Shown here in pieces: positions 56,301 to 64,000 of a stretch of 64,000 bases of DNA. The stretch is from Amycolatopsis mongoliensis (GTDB lineage: Bacteria; Actinomycetota; Actinomycetes; Mycobacteriales; Pseudonocardiaceae): contig NZ_CP127295.1 of the NCBI RefSeq assembly GCF_030285665.1, positions 6,262,001-6,326,000 on the forward strand, read 5' to 3'. The position numbers and the translations under genes were made by a program. How positions within the stretch are numbered: the stretch's first letter is position 1; every line of letters begins with the position of its first letter. The notes under the pieces are model-generated. The model ran no database searches. It was not told the origin of the DNA and saw only the letters and a program-made list of their open reading frames with translations.

Positions 56301-56900
56301 TCGGCGCGGATCGAGCGGTTCCTCCAGCTGTGCGCCGAAGACAACCTGATCGTCGCCCAGCCCTCGACCCCGGCGTCGTACTTCCACCTGCTGCGCCGCC
56401 AGGCCCTCGCCCCGGTGCGCCGGCCGCTGGTCGTGTTCACCCCGAAGAGCATGCTCCGGCTGAAGGCGGCCACCAGCTCCGTCGCGGACTTCACCGACGG
56501 CGCGTTCGCCCCGGTGCTCGACGAGCACCGGCCGCTGGACCGGGATCGGGTCGAGCGCGTGGTGCTGGTGTCCGGCAAGCTGTACTACGACCTGCTCACG
56601 CAGCTGGAAAAGACCGGCAGGACGGACGTCGCGCTGGTGCGGCTCGAGCAGTTCTTCCCGCTGCCGCAGGCCGAGCTGACGGAGATCTTGTCGGCCTATC
56701 CGAACGCCGAGTTCCTGTGGGCGCAGGAGGAGCCGAAGAACCAGGGGGCCTGGACGTTCCTGAACAGCGAGCTCGAACTCCCCGGCGGCAAGCGGCTTTC
56801 GGTGGTGTCCCGGCCCGCTTCGGCTTCCCCCGCAACGGGGTCGCACCACCGGCACCAGGAGGAGCAGCGCGAACTGGTGCGGCGGGTCATCGATGCCTGA
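53382..56900 (+). CDS. kgd: Multifunctional 2-oxoglutarate metabolism enzyme (Kgd-type)
   Basis: 1172 residues. N-terminal NEWMVEELYERY segment, a short linker, an E2-like acyltransferase domain with His281 (TYDHRVIQGAGSGEFL), then the E1 domain (MAHRGRLNVLANIAGKT, ANPSHLDAV, NNQVGFTT, ending HHRHQEEQRELVRRVIDA). This is the actinobacterial fusion of 2-oxoglutarate decarboxylase, dehydrogenase E1 and succinyltransferase. The linker between the N-terminal helix and the E2 domain is much shorter than in the usual ~1230-residue Kgd. TetR-type operators upstream suggest an inducible second copy. The Fpg/Nei gene overlaps its 3' end by 8 bases. Confidence 0.92.
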   Translation: MAGTDVDEETPAAFGANEWMVEELYERYLQNRDSVDRAWWPVFEDYRPGPAAAPERVAAPTASRPQGDVTVLRGPAKTLAATMDASLAVPTATSVRTVPAKLMADNRVVVNNHLRRTSGGKVSYTHLLGWALVQAVKRFPSQNVHYDVVDGKPVAVAPEHLGLGIAIDLPRSDGQRSLLVPVIKDADTLTFKEFLASYEDLVHRARENALTVADFAGATMTLTNPGGIGTEHSVPRLTRGQGCIIGAGALEYPAAFQGASQEWLADNGVGKTMTLTSTYDHRVIQGAGSGEFLRLVHDLLIGEHDFYDDLFTALRIPYEPIRWAADTHVDEAVAPGKETRVHDLVNAYRVRGHLMADTDPLVYRQRSHPDLEVTNHGLTLWDLDREFVTGDFGGDRRRMPLREILGVLRDAYCRTTGIEYMHLEDPAQRRWIQDRVERPYEKPTHTEQMRILGKLTEAEAFETFLQTKYVGQTRFSLEGGESAIALLDAILRSAAEEGLAGATIAMAHRGRLNVLANIAGKTYRQIFAEFEDNRDRETADGSGDVKYHLGTEGVFAGLHGSELPVHLAANPSHLDAVDGVLLGATRARQDRAGDGRFSTLPIIVHGDAALAGEGVVSETLQMSQLRGYRVGGTIRITINNQVGFTTTPQDGRSSVYSTDVAKTIQAPVLHVNGDDPEAVVRAGQLAFAYRQEFGRDVVIDLICYRRRGHNEADDPSMTQPRMYALIEHKRSVRELYTEALVGRGDITADEYEQAHRDFQRTLERSFRETKDSTPGAGPVDRRAAAGPARPTATTDLVVKKVATVFGDAPAGFTVHPKLAPLLAKRAEMAERGGIDWAFAELLAFGSLVLDGVPVRLAGQDSRRGTFVQRHAVLHDQATGREWTPLAHLGEGQAPFSVYDSLLSEYAALGFEYGYSVERPDALVLWEAQFGDFVNGAQVIVDEFVSSAEQKWGQPSSLVLLLPHGYEGRGPDHSSARIERFLQLCAEDNLIVAQPSTPASYFHLLRRQALAPVRRPLVVFTPKSMLRLKAATSSVADFTDGAFAPVLDEHRPLDRDRVERVVLVSGKLYYDLLTQLEKTGRTDVALVRLEQFFPLPQAELTEILSAYPNAEFLWAQEEPKNQGAWTFLNSELELPGGKRLSVVSRPASASPATGSHHRHQEEQRELVRRVIDA

Positions 56901-57705
56901 GCTGCCCGAGGTGGAATTCGCCCGCTCGGTGATCGAGCGGGCGGCGCTGGGCCGGCGCATCACCGAGGTCGACGACTCCGACACGTACGTGTGCCGCCCG
57001 CATCCGCCGGGCCTGCTTCGCGACGCGCTCACCGGCCGACGGCTCGTGTCCGCGCACCGGCGGGGCAAGTCGATGTGGTGCGAAACCGACGGCGGGCCGG
57101 TGCTCGGAGTCCACTTGGGAATGTCCGGTAAGATCGTGGTGGCCGGCCCGGACGGAACGGAAGCCGACGGCGGCGACCACTGGGAGGGCCGGCGCGCGCC
57201 GGGCGACTACGGCTGGGCGCGCTTCACGGTGACGTTCGAAGACGGCGGCCGGCTGATGCTGGTCGACCCCCGCCGGCTGGGCCGGATCGTGCTCGACCCG
57301 GCCCTGGACGACCTCGGCCCGGACGCGGCGACGATCGGCGCCGGCGAGTTCCGCGCGGCCGTCACCGGGGGAACGGCGGCCGTCAAGGCCCGCCTGCTGG
57401 ACCAGCACGCGATCGCCGGGATCGGCAACCTGCTCGCGGACGAAATCCTGTGGCGGGCCCGGGTGCACCCCGCTCGCCCGGTGGACGAGCTCGACCGCGC
57501 GGACGTCGGCCGGCTGCTGCGTGCCACCCGGGGCGCGGTGTCCGCCGCGCTGCGGCACGGGGGAGTCCACACGCTGGACGTCGTCCCGTTCCGGAAGGCC
57601 GGCGCGCGGTGCCCGCGTGACCAGGCGCCGATGGTGCGGGGGAGAGCCGGCGGGCGCACCAGTTGGTGGTGCGGTGCGGAGCAGCGGTTGCCCGGTGACG
57701 CTTGA
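56893..57705 (+). CDS. Fpg/Nei-family DNA glycosylase with altered zinc finger
   Basis: 270 residues. Begins MPELPEVEFARSVIE with the catalytic Pro2 and Glu3. H2TH region: LLDQHAIAGIGNLLADEILW. The C-terminal finger has CPRDQ and WWCGAEQ where the usual forms are CxxC pairs, so two of four zinc cysteines are replaced by Asp and Glu. The finger may hold zinc differently or be zincless. Starts inside the kgd stop, so it is co-translated with kgd. Removes oxidised bases in base excision repair (family knowledge). Confidence 0.87.
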   Translation: MPELPEVEFARSVIERAALGRRITEVDDSDTYVCRPHPPGLLRDALTGRRLVSAHRRGKSMWCETDGGPVLGVHLGMSGKIVVAGPDGTEADGGDHWEGRRAPGDYGWARFTVTFEDGGRLMLVDPRRLGRIVLDPALDDLGPDAATIGAGEFRAAVTGGTAAVKARLLDQHAIAGIGNLLADEILWRARVHPARPVDELDRADVGRLLRATRGAVSAALRHGGVHTLDVVPFRKAGARCPRDQAPMVRGRAGGRTSWWCGAEQRLPGDA

Positions 57706-57808
57706 GTGCCCGGTCGGCTAGTGTCGCGCGTGGCAAGGTGTTTGCCGTTCGAGGTGTCGGGAGTCTGCGTCACGAGACCCCGGCCCGTGCGGCCCCTCCC
57801 GCGACGAC

Positions 57809-57825
57809 GTGAATGAGTCATTCAC
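57809..57825. repeat. Short palindrome, 17 bases
   Basis: GTGAATGAGTCATTCAC, symmetric about G 57817. It shares the TGAATGAGTCATTCA core with the longer palindrome 20 bases downstream. Confidence 0.65.
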
Positions 57826-57828
57826 CTC

Positions 57829-57865
57829 GTCCGGCGGCATGAATGAGTCATTCATGCCGCCGGAC
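57829..57865. repeat. Perfect 18-bp-arm palindrome
   Basis: Arms 57829-57846 and 57848-57865 around G 57847; arms begin GTCCGGCGGCATGAATGA. Could act as a terminator of the kgd-Fpg operon or of the convergent IclR gene; likely a dispersed repeat because the TGAATGAGTCATTCA core is duplicated next to it. Confidence 0.75.
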
Positions 57866-57961
57866 CAGCCGCCGCGACTCTCGGCAGATCCGGGTCCGAT
57901 GCACCCGATGCCGCTTTGGCGCAGGGCCGGGCCGCTGCCAACGAACCTCAGACGCGCGACA

Positions 57962-58753
57962 CTAGTCCCGGGTGCCGGCCGGGTCGGTGAGGACGGCGTC
58001 GCGGAGGCCGGTGCCGCCCAGTTCCGCGGTGATCGAGGAGACGGTGTGCACCAGTGCCGCCTCCATCGCGGCCGCCTTCTCCGGCAGCGACGACGTGGTG
58101 CCCACCAAGGCCACCGTCGCCGCGACGTCGTGTTCGTCGAAGACGGCCGCCGCCAGCACCACGCCGTCGATCGGGGGCACCGGGATCCGGCAGAGCCCGC
58201 GGGTGCGGCAGGCGGCGAGCTGCCCCTCCAGCTGCGTCCGCTGTTCGGGCGCCAGCCGGTCCAGGTACCGCTCGTTCCGGCTTTCGTCCTGGGACAGCGC
58301 CAGGAACAGCCGCGTCTGCGCCGAATCCCAGCCGAGCATCGAGCCGATCCGGACGGTGATCAGGATGGGGTGGGTGCCGGCCTCCGAGACCAGCGACACC
58401 ACCGGCCCGGACGCGCCCCACAGCGACAGCACCACGGTCAGCCCGGTCTCGACCGACAACTCGCCCATGTGCCTGGGAGCGACGTCCAGCACCCGCCGCC
58501 GGCCCTGGGCGACCGTCCCGACCTGCAGCAGCAGCCGGCCCGGGCCGTAGGTCGTCGCGTCGTCGGGGGAACGCTCCAGGATCTCGTCCAGCACGAGCGA
58601 GCTGAAGTAGCGGTGCGTGGTGGTCCGGTTGAGGCCGAGGGTGGCGGCGGCCTCGGCGACGGTGACCCGCGGGCTGGTCAGCGTGAACAACTTCAGGATC
58701 TCCGCGACGCGGTGCACTGCCTGGATGTCACCGGTGCCGCCGCCGTTCGCCAA
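57962..58753 (-). CDS. IclR family regulator
   Basis: 263 residues from TTG 58753 (GGAGG six bases upstream). N-terminal winged helix: VTVAEAAATLGLNRTTTHRYFSSL; C-terminal IclR effector domain with VVLSLWGASGPVVSLVSEAG. Last gene of the catabolic cluster and its probable regulator. Confidence 0.88.
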   Translation of the reverse strand: MANGGGTGDIQAVHRVAEILKLFTLTSPRVTVAEAAATLGLNRTTTHRYFSSLVLDEILERSPDDATTYGPGRLLLQVGTVAQGRRRVLDVAPRHMGELSVETGLTVVLSLWGASGPVVSLVSEAGTHPILITVRIGSMLGWDSAQTRLFLALSQDESRNERYLDRLAPEQRTQLEGQLAACRTRGLCRIPVPPIDGVVLAAAVFDEHDVAATVALVGTTSSLPEKAAAMEAALVHTVSSITAELGGTGLRDAVLTDPAGTRD

Positions 58754-58811
58754 GGGGCCCTCCTCGATTCGCTCCGCCGGGTGCGGACTATACCCAGCTC
58801 CGGCGCCCGGC

Positions 58812-59759
58812 TCAGCGGTCCAGTAGCCCGCCGGCGTTGCCGCCCGTCATCGCCTTGATGTCGCCGGGGACGACCCCCGCGTCCAGTAGGGCGCGCACCA
58901 TCCGGCGATAGGCGGTGACGGGCAGCGGGTTGCCCTTCTGGCCGAGGTCGGACGAGAAGATCGTCTGCCCGGGCCCGGCCGCGCGGAAGAACTCGGCGAT
59001 CTTCGCGACCGGTTCGTCCTTCGGCTCCCGGCCGACGAGCATCGCCAGGCAGTGCTCGACGAACACGCCCTGGCGCGCCCACCGTCCGATCCGGTCGGGT
59101 CCCGCGCCGAGGACGAATTCGGGGTGGCTCACCACGATCCGCGTCACGCCGGCCTCGAGCGCGCCCGGGATCAGCACGTCGATCTCGGCCGCGGGCAGGT
59201 GCCCGCAGTTGAGGATCGCCGACTCCGCCGCGATGACGTCGAGGACATCCCGCGCCGCCGCGGTGAGTGCGCCGGCTTCGTCGAGCACACTGATCGGCTC
59301 GTTCTCGCGCAGCGGGACTCCCGCGACCGGGAATCCGCTGCTGTGGTTGTGCGCGTGGAACTCCAGGTGCGCGGACGAAGAGATGGTCGGGAACCACACG
59401 ACGCGCCCGCCCATCCGCAGCGCCAGCTCGACGGCGTACGGGTTGAGCCCGCCGACCGTGCGGTTGAGCGCGACGCCGCCGTAGACCTTGACCGGCACGT
59501 CCTGCAGCCCGGCCGTCTCGAGCGCCAGGATGTCGGTCTGCATGCTGTGGTGGTGCGACTTCGCCACCAGGGCGCGGAATCCGACGGTCGCGGCCTCCGT
59601 CGCGGCGTCCAGGATGGACATCCGGCGGGGGAACGGGCTGGGTCCGGGGTGGGTGTGCAGGTCGACGGCGCCGCGCAGGAGCTCGTCGACCTCCGGGTCC
59701 GCCTGCTGCCGGTCGGCGTCCAGCACCGGGTCCCAGAGTTCACTGATCGTCTGCGTCAC
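58812..59759 (-). CDS. DUF6282-like metal-dependent hydrolase
   Basis: 315 residues from GTG 59759. Metal-binding VDLHTHPGPSPFPR, AKSHHHSMQTD and HAHNHSSGF, and later VVSHPEF and SSDLGQKGN, follow the amidohydrolase/PHP-type barrel of the DUF6282 family. Function of the family is not established. Lies between the cyclase and IclR genes in one transcript. Confidence 0.75.
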   Translation of the reverse strand: MTQTISELWDPVLDADRQQADPEVDELLRGAVDLHTHPGPSPFPRRMSILDAATEAATVGFRALVAKSHHHSMQTDILALETAGLQDVPVKVYGGVALNRTVGGLNPYAVELALRMGGRVVWFPTISSSAHLEFHAHNHSSGFPVAGVPLRENEPISVLDEAGALTAAARDVLDVIAAESAILNCGHLPAAEIDVLIPGALEAGVTRIVVSHPEFVLGAGPDRIGRWARQGVFVEHCLAMLVGREPKDEPVAKIAEFFRAAGPGQTIFSSDLGQKGNPLPVTAYRRMVRALLDAGVVPGDIKAMTGGNAGGLLDR

Positions 59760-59781
59760 GGGAGAGTCCTCACTTTTCGGG

Positions 59782-60774
59782 TTACTTGACGGCCAGGGCG
59801 TTGGGTGGCGATCCGACCCCGCCCACGAGGTTGAGCGGCTTGGCGGTGAGCAGGAACTCGTAGACCCCGTCGGCGGCGCAGTCTTCGGCCAGCTCGTCGA
59901 GTTTCCAGAGCTCGCCGATGATCAGCCCGAGCAGGGCGATCAGCGGGCGGTGCAGCATGCCGTTGTGCGACGGGCCGCGGGGTGGTGGCGGCTCGTCCGG
60001 GATCACCCAGCCCGAGGCGGGGTCGACGGGGAACGCCTCGAGACCGCCGTTGTCGGCCGCCGCCAGGGAGATCCGGTGGTCCCACAGCCAGGCGAGCATT
60101 TCCTCGGACTGGTGCAGGCCCGGGCCGCCGGTGCGGGCCGCGCGCTGTGCCGGGGTGGAGCGGAGCCAGTGCTCGGCGAAGCCGGTGCGCAGCAGCAGGA
60201 TGTCCCCGGACCGCACCTCCACGCCGAAGTGCGCCGCCATGGCGTCCAGCTCGGCCGGGGTGATCCCGCGGGGAGCGTCCGGCGCGAGAGGTTCGCCGAC
60301 GCGCTCGAAGTACCGGACCGCGTCGAGTAGGATTCCCCGGCCCACCAGGCCCTTCTCGGCGAGCAGCTGGATGCCCAGCGCGGGCTCGCCGACGGCCACG
60401 CGGTCGTCGGCGACCCCGCCGTAGAAACCGTGCCGGGGGTGGCGGATGTGCCGCAGGCCGTCCACTTGGGACGTCGACTGGAGGTAGAAGGAGTCCAGCC
60501 AGTCGTCGCGGTGATTCGGGTTGTTGGCGAAGATGTGGTGCTCGGTCGCGGGGCGGGTCCCGGCGAGGCTGGGCACGAAGGTGTTGAGCGGGTAGTCGAG
60601 GTTGACCACCCGGCCCCGTTTCACCAGTGCCGCGCCGTCGAGCGCGCTTTGCGGGGTGAGGAAGTTCAGGGTGCCGAGCTGGTCGTCCGGCCCGAACAGG
60701 TGCCAGGACGAGCCGGGCGGGGCGTCGGTGCGGCGGCGGAGTTCTTCATACGACGGAACCGTGCTGGAGCTCAT
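59782..60774 (-). CDS. Cyclase family protein (kynurenine formamidase-like)
   Basis: 330 residues. Contains the cyclase fold (PF04199-type) with the altered metal motif STSQVDGLRHIRH in place of HxGTHxDxxxH, and ILLLRTGFAEHW. The family hydrolyses amides, lactones or N-formyl groups. ATG with GGAGGG. It overlaps the MFS gene by 29 bases, so the genes are coupled. Confidence 0.82.
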   Translation of the reverse strand: MSSSTVPSYEELRRRTDAPPGSSWHLFGPDDQLGTLNFLTPQSALDGAALVKRGRVVNLDYPLNTFVPSLAGTRPATEHHIFANNPNHRDDWLDSFYLQSTSQVDGLRHIRHPRHGFYGGVADDRVAVGEPALGIQLLAEKGLVGRGILLDAVRYFERVGEPLAPDAPRGITPAELDAMAAHFGVEVRSGDILLLRTGFAEHWLRSTPAQRAARTGGPGLHQSEEMLAWLWDHRISLAAADNGGLEAFPVDPASGWVIPDEPPPPRGPSHNGMLHRPLIALLGLIIGELWKLDELAEDCAADGVYEFLLTAKPLNLVGGVGSPPNALAVK

Positions 60775-61936
60775 CGACCCTCCGATGCGAGCGTTTCAGC
60801 CAGGGCCGCAGGAGCGGCACGGCCACCACGTTGAGCACGAACAAGGCCAGGTAGGCGGGCAGGTAGTCCTGGGTGAGCGAGAACAGTTGCCCGAGCACGA
60901 GCGGCCCGGCCGCCGACCCCAGCGACGTCCAGGTCTGGAACCGCGCGAACTTCCGGGCGAAGTCGCCGATCCCGAACAGCTCGACGACGACCTGCGAGCG
61001 GATGAGGATCGTGTTGCCGAGACTCTGCCCGATCAGCGCGGCCCCGAGGAACAGCACCCACCCGGCCGGCGCGAGCCCGACGAGCGCCACCCCGGCCGCC
61101 TGGGCGCAGAAGCTGGTCATCGTCCAGCGGCTCAGGCCGAGCCGCCGGATCCCGGCGCTGCCGAGCCAGCGCGAGGCGACCGCCGCCGCGGTGGCGACCG
61201 AGACGGCCAGCCGGGCACCGGTGAAGTCCCGGGAGAGCCCGGTCGCCACGATGTAGGACGTCGCGCCCAGCTGGGACGCGCTGACCAGGCTGAACGCGAG
61301 GACGAGCGCCCAGTGCGCGCCGAGCCGGCCCGGCGCCGCCGCGGGCACTTCGACGGCGCCCGGCCGCGCGGTCGCCCGCCAGGCGAGCGTGAGCGCGAAA
61401 CCGCTGACGGCCAGGAACCCCGCGGCCACCGCCAGGAACGAGCCGGCGGTGACCGCCTGGGTGGTCAGCAGCAGGGCCAGCAGCGGGGAGACCAGGATGC
61501 CGCCCGCCGAGGAACCGGAGGTCGCCAGCGCCATCCCGGACGTCGGCTTGCCCTCGAAGACCCGCACCAGCACGGTCGTGCCCACCACCACGAGACCGCC
61601 GTTGAAGGTCGCGCCCAGCACGCAGAACGCCGCGATCACGACCGGCCCGGACGGGGCCACGGCCAGCGCCGTGATCGCCGCCGCGGCGCCGAGGACCGAG
61701 CCCAGCAGCACCGCGTTCGGGGTGCGCCGGCCGGCGCCGCCGAACGCCGGCCCGGCCAGCGCACCCGCCAGGAAGAACGCCGTGCTCGCCAGGGACAGCT
61801 CGGCGGGGTGCACCGTGCCCGAGCGCAGGAACGCCGCGATGTAGATCGGGATGCCGTAGACCGCCACACCACTGCCCGCGGTCTGCAGGACGAAGATGGC
61901 GACGGCGACACGCGTGGTCGGGAGGTCGGTGCGCAT
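60746..61936 (-). CDS. MFS transporter
   Basis: 396 residues with about 12 membrane helices; loop motif GAGRRTPNAVLLG between helices 2 and 3. Overlaps the cyclase gene. Substrate unknown; probably takes up or exports the compound handled by the cluster. Confidence 0.85.
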   Translation of the reverse strand: MRTDLPTTRVAVAIFVLQTAGSGVAVYGIPIYIAAFLRSGTVHPAELSLASTAFFLAGALAGPAFGGAGRRTPNAVLLGSVLGAAAAITALAVAPSGPVVIAAFCVLGATFNGGLVVVGTTVLVRVFEGKPTSGMALATSGSSAGGILVSPLLALLLTTQAVTAGSFLAVAAGFLAVSGFALTLAWRATARPGAVEVPAAAPGRLGAHWALVLAFSLVSASQLGATSYIVATGLSRDFTGARLAVSVATAAAVASRWLGSAGIRRLGLSRWTMTSFCAQAAGVALVGLAPAGWVLFLGAALIGQSLGNTILIRSQVVVELFGIGDFARKFARFQTWTSLGSAAGPLVLGQLFSLTQDYLPAYLALFVLNVVAVPLLRPWLKRSHRRVDELQHGSVV

Positions 61937-61957
61937 ACCTGGCTTTCGTGCGGAGGG

Positions 61958-63307
61958 TCATGACCCGGCCTCGCCCACGGTGTGCAGATCGCTCGCGCGC
62001 GTCTCCGGTCCGGCCATGACGGCGAACAGGATGAGCACGCCCCCGAAGGCGGCGAGGATGCCCGGGGTGAACGCGGCCGGCACCAGGTGCGCCAGCCCCA
62101 GCTGGTAGTAGGAGAAGAACGCCGGGATGACGACGGCGGTGCTGTAGGCGACGCCCCACCCCGAGGACCGGACGGCGGTGGCGAAGCGCTCGTTGATGTA
62201 GGCCGGCAGCACCCCGAGCGAGCCGAGGGTGAACACGTTCGTCAGGGCGGCGAGCAGGGTGAGGTTCGCCCAGCCGTGCACGGACCCGTTGGCCATCAGG
62301 GTGTAGGTGATCGGGGTGAGCACGATGGTGATGGTCGCCGCGATGTACAGCGCGCGCTTGCGCCCGATGCGGTCGCTGAGCCAGCCGAAGAACAGGTAGG
62401 TCGCGACGCCCGGCCACGCGTTGATCAGCTGGGTGTGGGCGAGGTCGGACGCGGTGTACCCCTTGTTGGACAGCAACAGCTGCGGCATGACGCTGCCGAG
62501 CATGTTCACCGCGAAGAAGACCCCGGTCATGATGATGTAGGACTGGAGGAAGGCGCGCCCGGAGGAGCCCTTGAGCATGTCCCGCAGCGGGGACTTGCTG
62601 CGCGTCGTCTCCTTCCAGGTCTCGGAGTCCTCCACCCGCCGCCGCAGGAACCAGGCGACGAACCAGGCCAGGAAGGCCCCGATGACGAACGGGATCCGCC
62701 AGCCCCACTGGACGTACGGCGAGTGCAGGCCCGCGTTGGGCGCGAACACCAGCACCAGCGACGTCAGCACGGCGACGACGAACGGGCCGCCGCTGGCCGA
62801 ACACTGGATGAGTGCTCCGGTGAACCCGCGGCGGCCCCGGGAGGCGTATTCCAGGGCCAGCGGCGTGGCGGCGGTGTACTCGCCGCCGAGGAAGATGCCC
62901 TCGATGAACCGCAGCCCGAGCAGCAATGCGGTGGCGGCTCCCGCGCCCACCTGCTCCGCGCCCGGCAGCATCGCGATGAACAGCGAGATCGTGCCGAAGC
63001 CGTAGATCGTGATCGAGCCGACGCGGCGCCGGCCGATCCGGTCGGCGAAGTGCCCGAACAGCAGCGCGCCGATCGGCCGGCCGAGCAGGGTCGCGGCGAA
63101 GGTCATGCCGACGAACACCGACAGCTGGCTCGGCGACAGGTGCGCCTGGAAGTAGACCATCGCCGGCAGGAGCGAGGTCGATGCCACGTAGATGGAGTAC
63201 GAGTCGATCGCGAAGCCCGCCCAGGCGCTCGTGATCGCCCGGCGTCTGCGGGTGATGAAGGTGGGATCGAGCGAAGTGGCCGCGACTTCGCCGGTGCTGG
63301 AGGACAT
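61958..63307 (-). CDS. MFS transporter, metabolite:H+ symporter (MHS) type
   Basis: 449 residues with 12 helices. The GHFADRIGRRRVGSITIYG and GLRFIEGIFLGGEYTAATP motifs and the N-terminal FAIDSYSIYVAS fit the MHS (ShiA/proline-betaine) group that imports organic acids with protons. Two transporters in one cluster suggest uptake of a precursor and of a related compound. Confidence 0.88.
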   Translation of the reverse strand: MSSSTGEVAATSLDPTFITRRRRAITSAWAGFAIDSYSIYVASTSLLPAMVYFQAHLSPSQLSVFVGMTFAATLLGRPIGALLFGHFADRIGRRRVGSITIYGFGTISLFIAMLPGAEQVGAGAATALLLGLRFIEGIFLGGEYTAATPLALEYASRGRRGFTGALIQCSASGGPFVVAVLTSLVLVFAPNAGLHSPYVQWGWRIPFVIGAFLAWFVAWFLRRRVEDSETWKETTRSKSPLRDMLKGSSGRAFLQSYIIMTGVFFAVNMLGSVMPQLLLSNKGYTASDLAHTQLINAWPGVATYLFFGWLSDRIGRKRALYIAATITIVLTPITYTLMANGSVHGWANLTLLAALTNVFTLGSLGVLPAYINERFATAVRSSGWGVAYSTAVVIPAFFSYYQLGLAHLVPAAFTPGILAAFGGVLILFAVMAGPETRASDLHTVGEAGS

Positions 63308-63337
63308 GGACGTTCCCTTCGACGCTGAAGGTGGAAC

Positions 63338-64000
63338 TCAGGCGGGTGGTGCGGGGTAGTCGCCGGCGTTGAGCACCCAGCCGGGCTGGGCCGAGAAGTC
63401 GTGGCGGGGGCCGGAGAAGATGTCGATCAGGTGGTTGGCGCCGGAGCCGATGGCCTGCGAGGTGTGCACCGTCGGCGGCGGGATGACGGTCGCCGACGGG
63501 CTGCCGACGCGGGCGTGATCTTCGGGCCGCCAGTCGTCGGCGTCGGTGCCCCACGGCGTCTGGATGTGGTGCACGTAGGTGCCGGCGACGATCAGGCTGC
63601 ACTGCTCGAAGTCGTCGTGGAAGTGCGGGGACAGCTTGTGCGGGTTGCGCGGTCCCTGGTTCGGCTTGAGGAAGTTGACCATGAAGGCACGGGTGCGGAA
63701 GATGCGGCCGAAGCGCTTCGGGTCGTCGGGCACGTCGGCCATCCGGTAGGTCCGCCACCGGTAGCCCCCGACGGGCTCCGGCCACAGCTCTAGCGGCGCC
63801 ACGTGAGGGTGCGGGTGGGCGTAGCTGTCCGCATTGGACGCTTTGGCCGCCCACTCGAGCTCGTCGGACTGGATCAGCTGGGTGAGCTGGCCGCCGCCGG
63901 TGCTGACGATCTCGGCGGCGCCGGGCGGGACCACGACGAGCGCCGGCCCGGTGACCGCGTGCGCCCCGGCCGAGATCCCGCTGCTTTCGTCGATCACCAG
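63338..64000 (-). CDS. Bicupin-like protein (5' partial)
   Basis: The frame is open to the window end, with GTG 63997 as the only visible start. The beginning ISAGAHAVTGPALVVVPPGA looks like the end of a first cupin, and the cupin pattern HKLSPHFHDDFEQCSLIVAG, then SATVIPPPTVHTSQAIG follows, so the protein is probably a bicupin whose first half lies outside. The two His and one Glu of the cupin metal site are present in the second. First gene of the cluster seen here; likely a metal-dependent dioxygenase or isomerase. Confidence 0.75.
   Translation of the reverse strand: MVIDESSGISAGAHAVTGPALVVVPPGAAEIVSTGGGQLTQLIQSDELEWAAKASNADSYAHPHPHVAPLELWPEPVGGYRWRTYRMADVPDDPKRFGRIFRTRAFMVNFLKPNQGPRNPHKLSPHFHDDFEQCSLIVAGTYVHHIQTPWGTDADDWRPEDHARVGSPSATVIPPPTVHTSQAIGSGANHLIDIFSGPRHDFSAQPGWVLNAGDYPAPPA

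Overview
The window is very GC-rich and densely coded on both strands, with GTG and TTG starts. It carries actinobacterial hallmarks: a fused Kgd-type 2-oxoglutarate decarboxylase/dehydrogenase, a GlfT2-like galactofuranosyltransferase, GAF-ANTAR regulators, an encapsulin and a latex clearing protein. Together these suggest a chromosomal segment of a mycolate-related or Pseudonocardiaceae actinomycete, most like Amycolatopsis. The taxon is an inference from gene content only. No rRNA, tRNA, CRISPR array or intact transposase was recognised.

Layout. 0-11 kb: the end of an nSTAND/WD40 protein, a secreted glycoside-hydrolase-like protein, an unrecognised protein, a pullulanase-type debranching enzyme and a beta-helix-like membrane protein. 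11.6-16.6 kb: a three-gene surface glycan set (GlfT2-like transferase, TylF-like methyltransferase, large membrane protein). 16.6-18.3 kb: an MprB-like histidine kinase whose response regulator survives only as a C-terminal tail. 18.4-24 kb: a tight operon of hydrolase, nitrate/sulfonate/taurine-type ABC importer, CoA-transferase and TetR regulator behind a triple palindrome.

24-40 kb is a stress and regulation island: ECF sigma factor, three GAF-ANTAR proteins plus one more in a separate spot, a stand-alone ANTAR protein, two STAS proteins, a drug-type ABC exporter, a phosphoribosyltransferase, a flavin split-barrel protein, and an encapsulin with a hemerythrin cargo. It also has the most decay: a frameshifted GyrI-like gene, an aldehyde dehydrogenase remnant and several long gene-free stretches. 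DevR/DosR-like motifs occur here.

40-48.9 kb: a translationally coupled lipoprotein/deacetylase pair, two secreted proteins, and a rubber-oxygenase locus (acyl-CoA dehydrogenase divergent from lcp, then a double TetR regulator and an acyl-CoA synthetase fragment). 49-52 kb: a TetR-linked operon of a cytosolic NMT1-like protein, a muconolactone-isomerase-like protein and an NmrA-like reductase. 52-57.7 kb: a TetR gene, a small protein and a kgd plus Fpg/Nei pair, tied together by three copies of one palindrome (TGAGAACG-N2-CGTTCTCA). 57.9-64 kb: an uncharacterised catabolic cluster (IclR, DUF6282-like metal hydrolase, cyclase, two MFS transporters, bicupin).

Three types of long intergenic palindrome (near 37.5, 48.9 and 57.8 kb) look like dispersed repeats or terminators.
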